Assembly (NCBI RefSeq): GCF_004358105.1
Contig: NZ_SMYL01000014.1
Location: 1-64,000, forward strand
Reading direction: 5' to 3'
DNA: 64,000 nt
Source: Sapientia aquatica
Lineage (GTDB): Bacteria; Pseudomonadota; Gammaproteobacteria; Burkholderiales; Burkholderiaceae_D
A model generated the notes under the pieces. It made no database searches, was not told the origin of the DNA, and saw nothing but the letters and a program-made list of their open reading frames with translations. Below, in pieces: positions 63,677 to 64,000 of this stretch. Each line of letters starts with the position of its first letter. Position 1 is the first letter of the stretch. Both the position numbers and the translations under genes were made by a program.

Positions 63677-63874
63677 TTACGCGATCTTCTTTGTCCGAAT
63701 GAGAGCATTCCTTGCTAGATCATTTAATATCCTAAAGTCCTTTGAATCCACAGGCATGCGGTACGTTTTTAAAGCCCGAGGCTTAATACCGGACAGCAAA
63801 GCTAATTCGTCCCTGGTAACACCAAGTTCATCCTTGAGTGACTTCAAAAACTCTTGTTGCGATTGCTGTGTCAT
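63677..63874 (-). CDS. Small XRE-like helix-turn-helix protein, possible antitoxin
   Basis: 65 residues. FLKSLKDELGVTRDELALLS with GIKPRALKTYRMP is a compact helix-turn-helix. Being the first gene of an operon with an unknown gene and a nucleotidyltransferase-fold gene, it may act as the autoregulator or antitoxin. A palindromic AATACGCATTGCGTA lies 20 bp upstream of the start and could be its operator. Confidence 0.7.
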   Translation of the reverse strand: MTQQSQQEFLKSLKDELGVTRDELALLSGIKPRALKTYRMPVDSKDFRILNDLARNALIRTKKIA

Positions 63875-64000
63875 GATTTCCCTAATTAATACGCATTGCG
63901 TACCACTATATCGCTACAGAAAACATTTCGCGCAATTTATTTTATTGATATTTAGATAATGCATGATGTGATCCAACTCCGCATGTCCTAACAACTGCTG

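Overview
The window looks like chromosomal DNA of a betaproteobacterium, most likely Oxalobacteraceae (Undibacterium-like). The basis is moderate GC content, an Oar-type TonB receptor, a GcvA-type LysR regulator, a rhombosortase with its lipoprotein target, and tRNA-Met sequence of betaproteobacterial type. The taxonomic call is an inference from gene content. No rRNA gene, complete tRNA or CRISPR array was seen.

Region 1 (1-18.5 kb) is a carbohydrate locus. On the minus strand lie a large secreted GH31 glycosidase and an Oar-type TonB receptor cut short by an ISL3-type insertion at the window edge. A LysR regulator diverges from a long plus-strand operon: 2-keto-3-deoxy-galactonate kinase, sugar ABC transporter (binding protein, two permeases, ATPase), RidA, an unrecognised 398-residue protein, an SDR dehydrogenase, a PLP enzyme of the D-serine dehydratase/D-threonine aldolase fold, a D-aminoacylase and a KDPGal aldolase. 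Together these fit an oxidative route for an N-acetyl-hexosamine, most simply GalNAc: oxidise at C1, deacetylate the N-acetyl-aldonate, eliminate ammonia to a 2-keto-3-deoxy acid, phosphorylate, cleave to pyruvate and glyceraldehyde 3-phosphate. This is an inference.

Region 2 (18.5-33.4 kb) holds a pirin-like gene's upstream region, a cytochrome c, a cytochrome b561, an MFS carrier, and a deletion scar where remnants of an FAD monooxygenase locus (with DUF2783) meet a truncated desaturase. Next come a DCC-family protein, an ArsR regulator, a rhombosortase/rhombotarget pair behind a giant DUF2339 membrane protein, an LplT-PlsC fusion frameshifted in a G tract, an XRE regulator with palindromic operators, a ceramidase-like membrane protein and degraded IS3-type debris.

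Region 3 (33.5-50.8 kb) is an integrative mobilizable element bounded by a 15-bp repeat from the 3' part of a tRNA-Met. Its cargo is an unusual three-gene module (DUF4258-like protein, a DNA methyltransferase homologue without catalytic motifs fused to a specificity-like domain, and a ParB-like protein) and a complete type I restriction system hsdMSR. Its transfer module is a putative oriT, an RHH protein, a coupling protein and a MobF relaxase, followed by a HTH protein and a tyrosine integrase.

Region 4 (50.8-64 kb) is a mosaic of insertions and broken genes. It contains a GIY-YIG/glycine-rich membrane protein gene split cleanly by an IS21 element (5-bp target duplication), a DUF2726 protein, a 460-residue unknown, GC-rich fragments of an MFS carrier and of transaldolase around a 553-residue lipoprotein, an IS66 element, an IS256 fragment, and a three-gene HTH/unknown/DUF6036 operon whose last gene carries two in-frame TGA codons.
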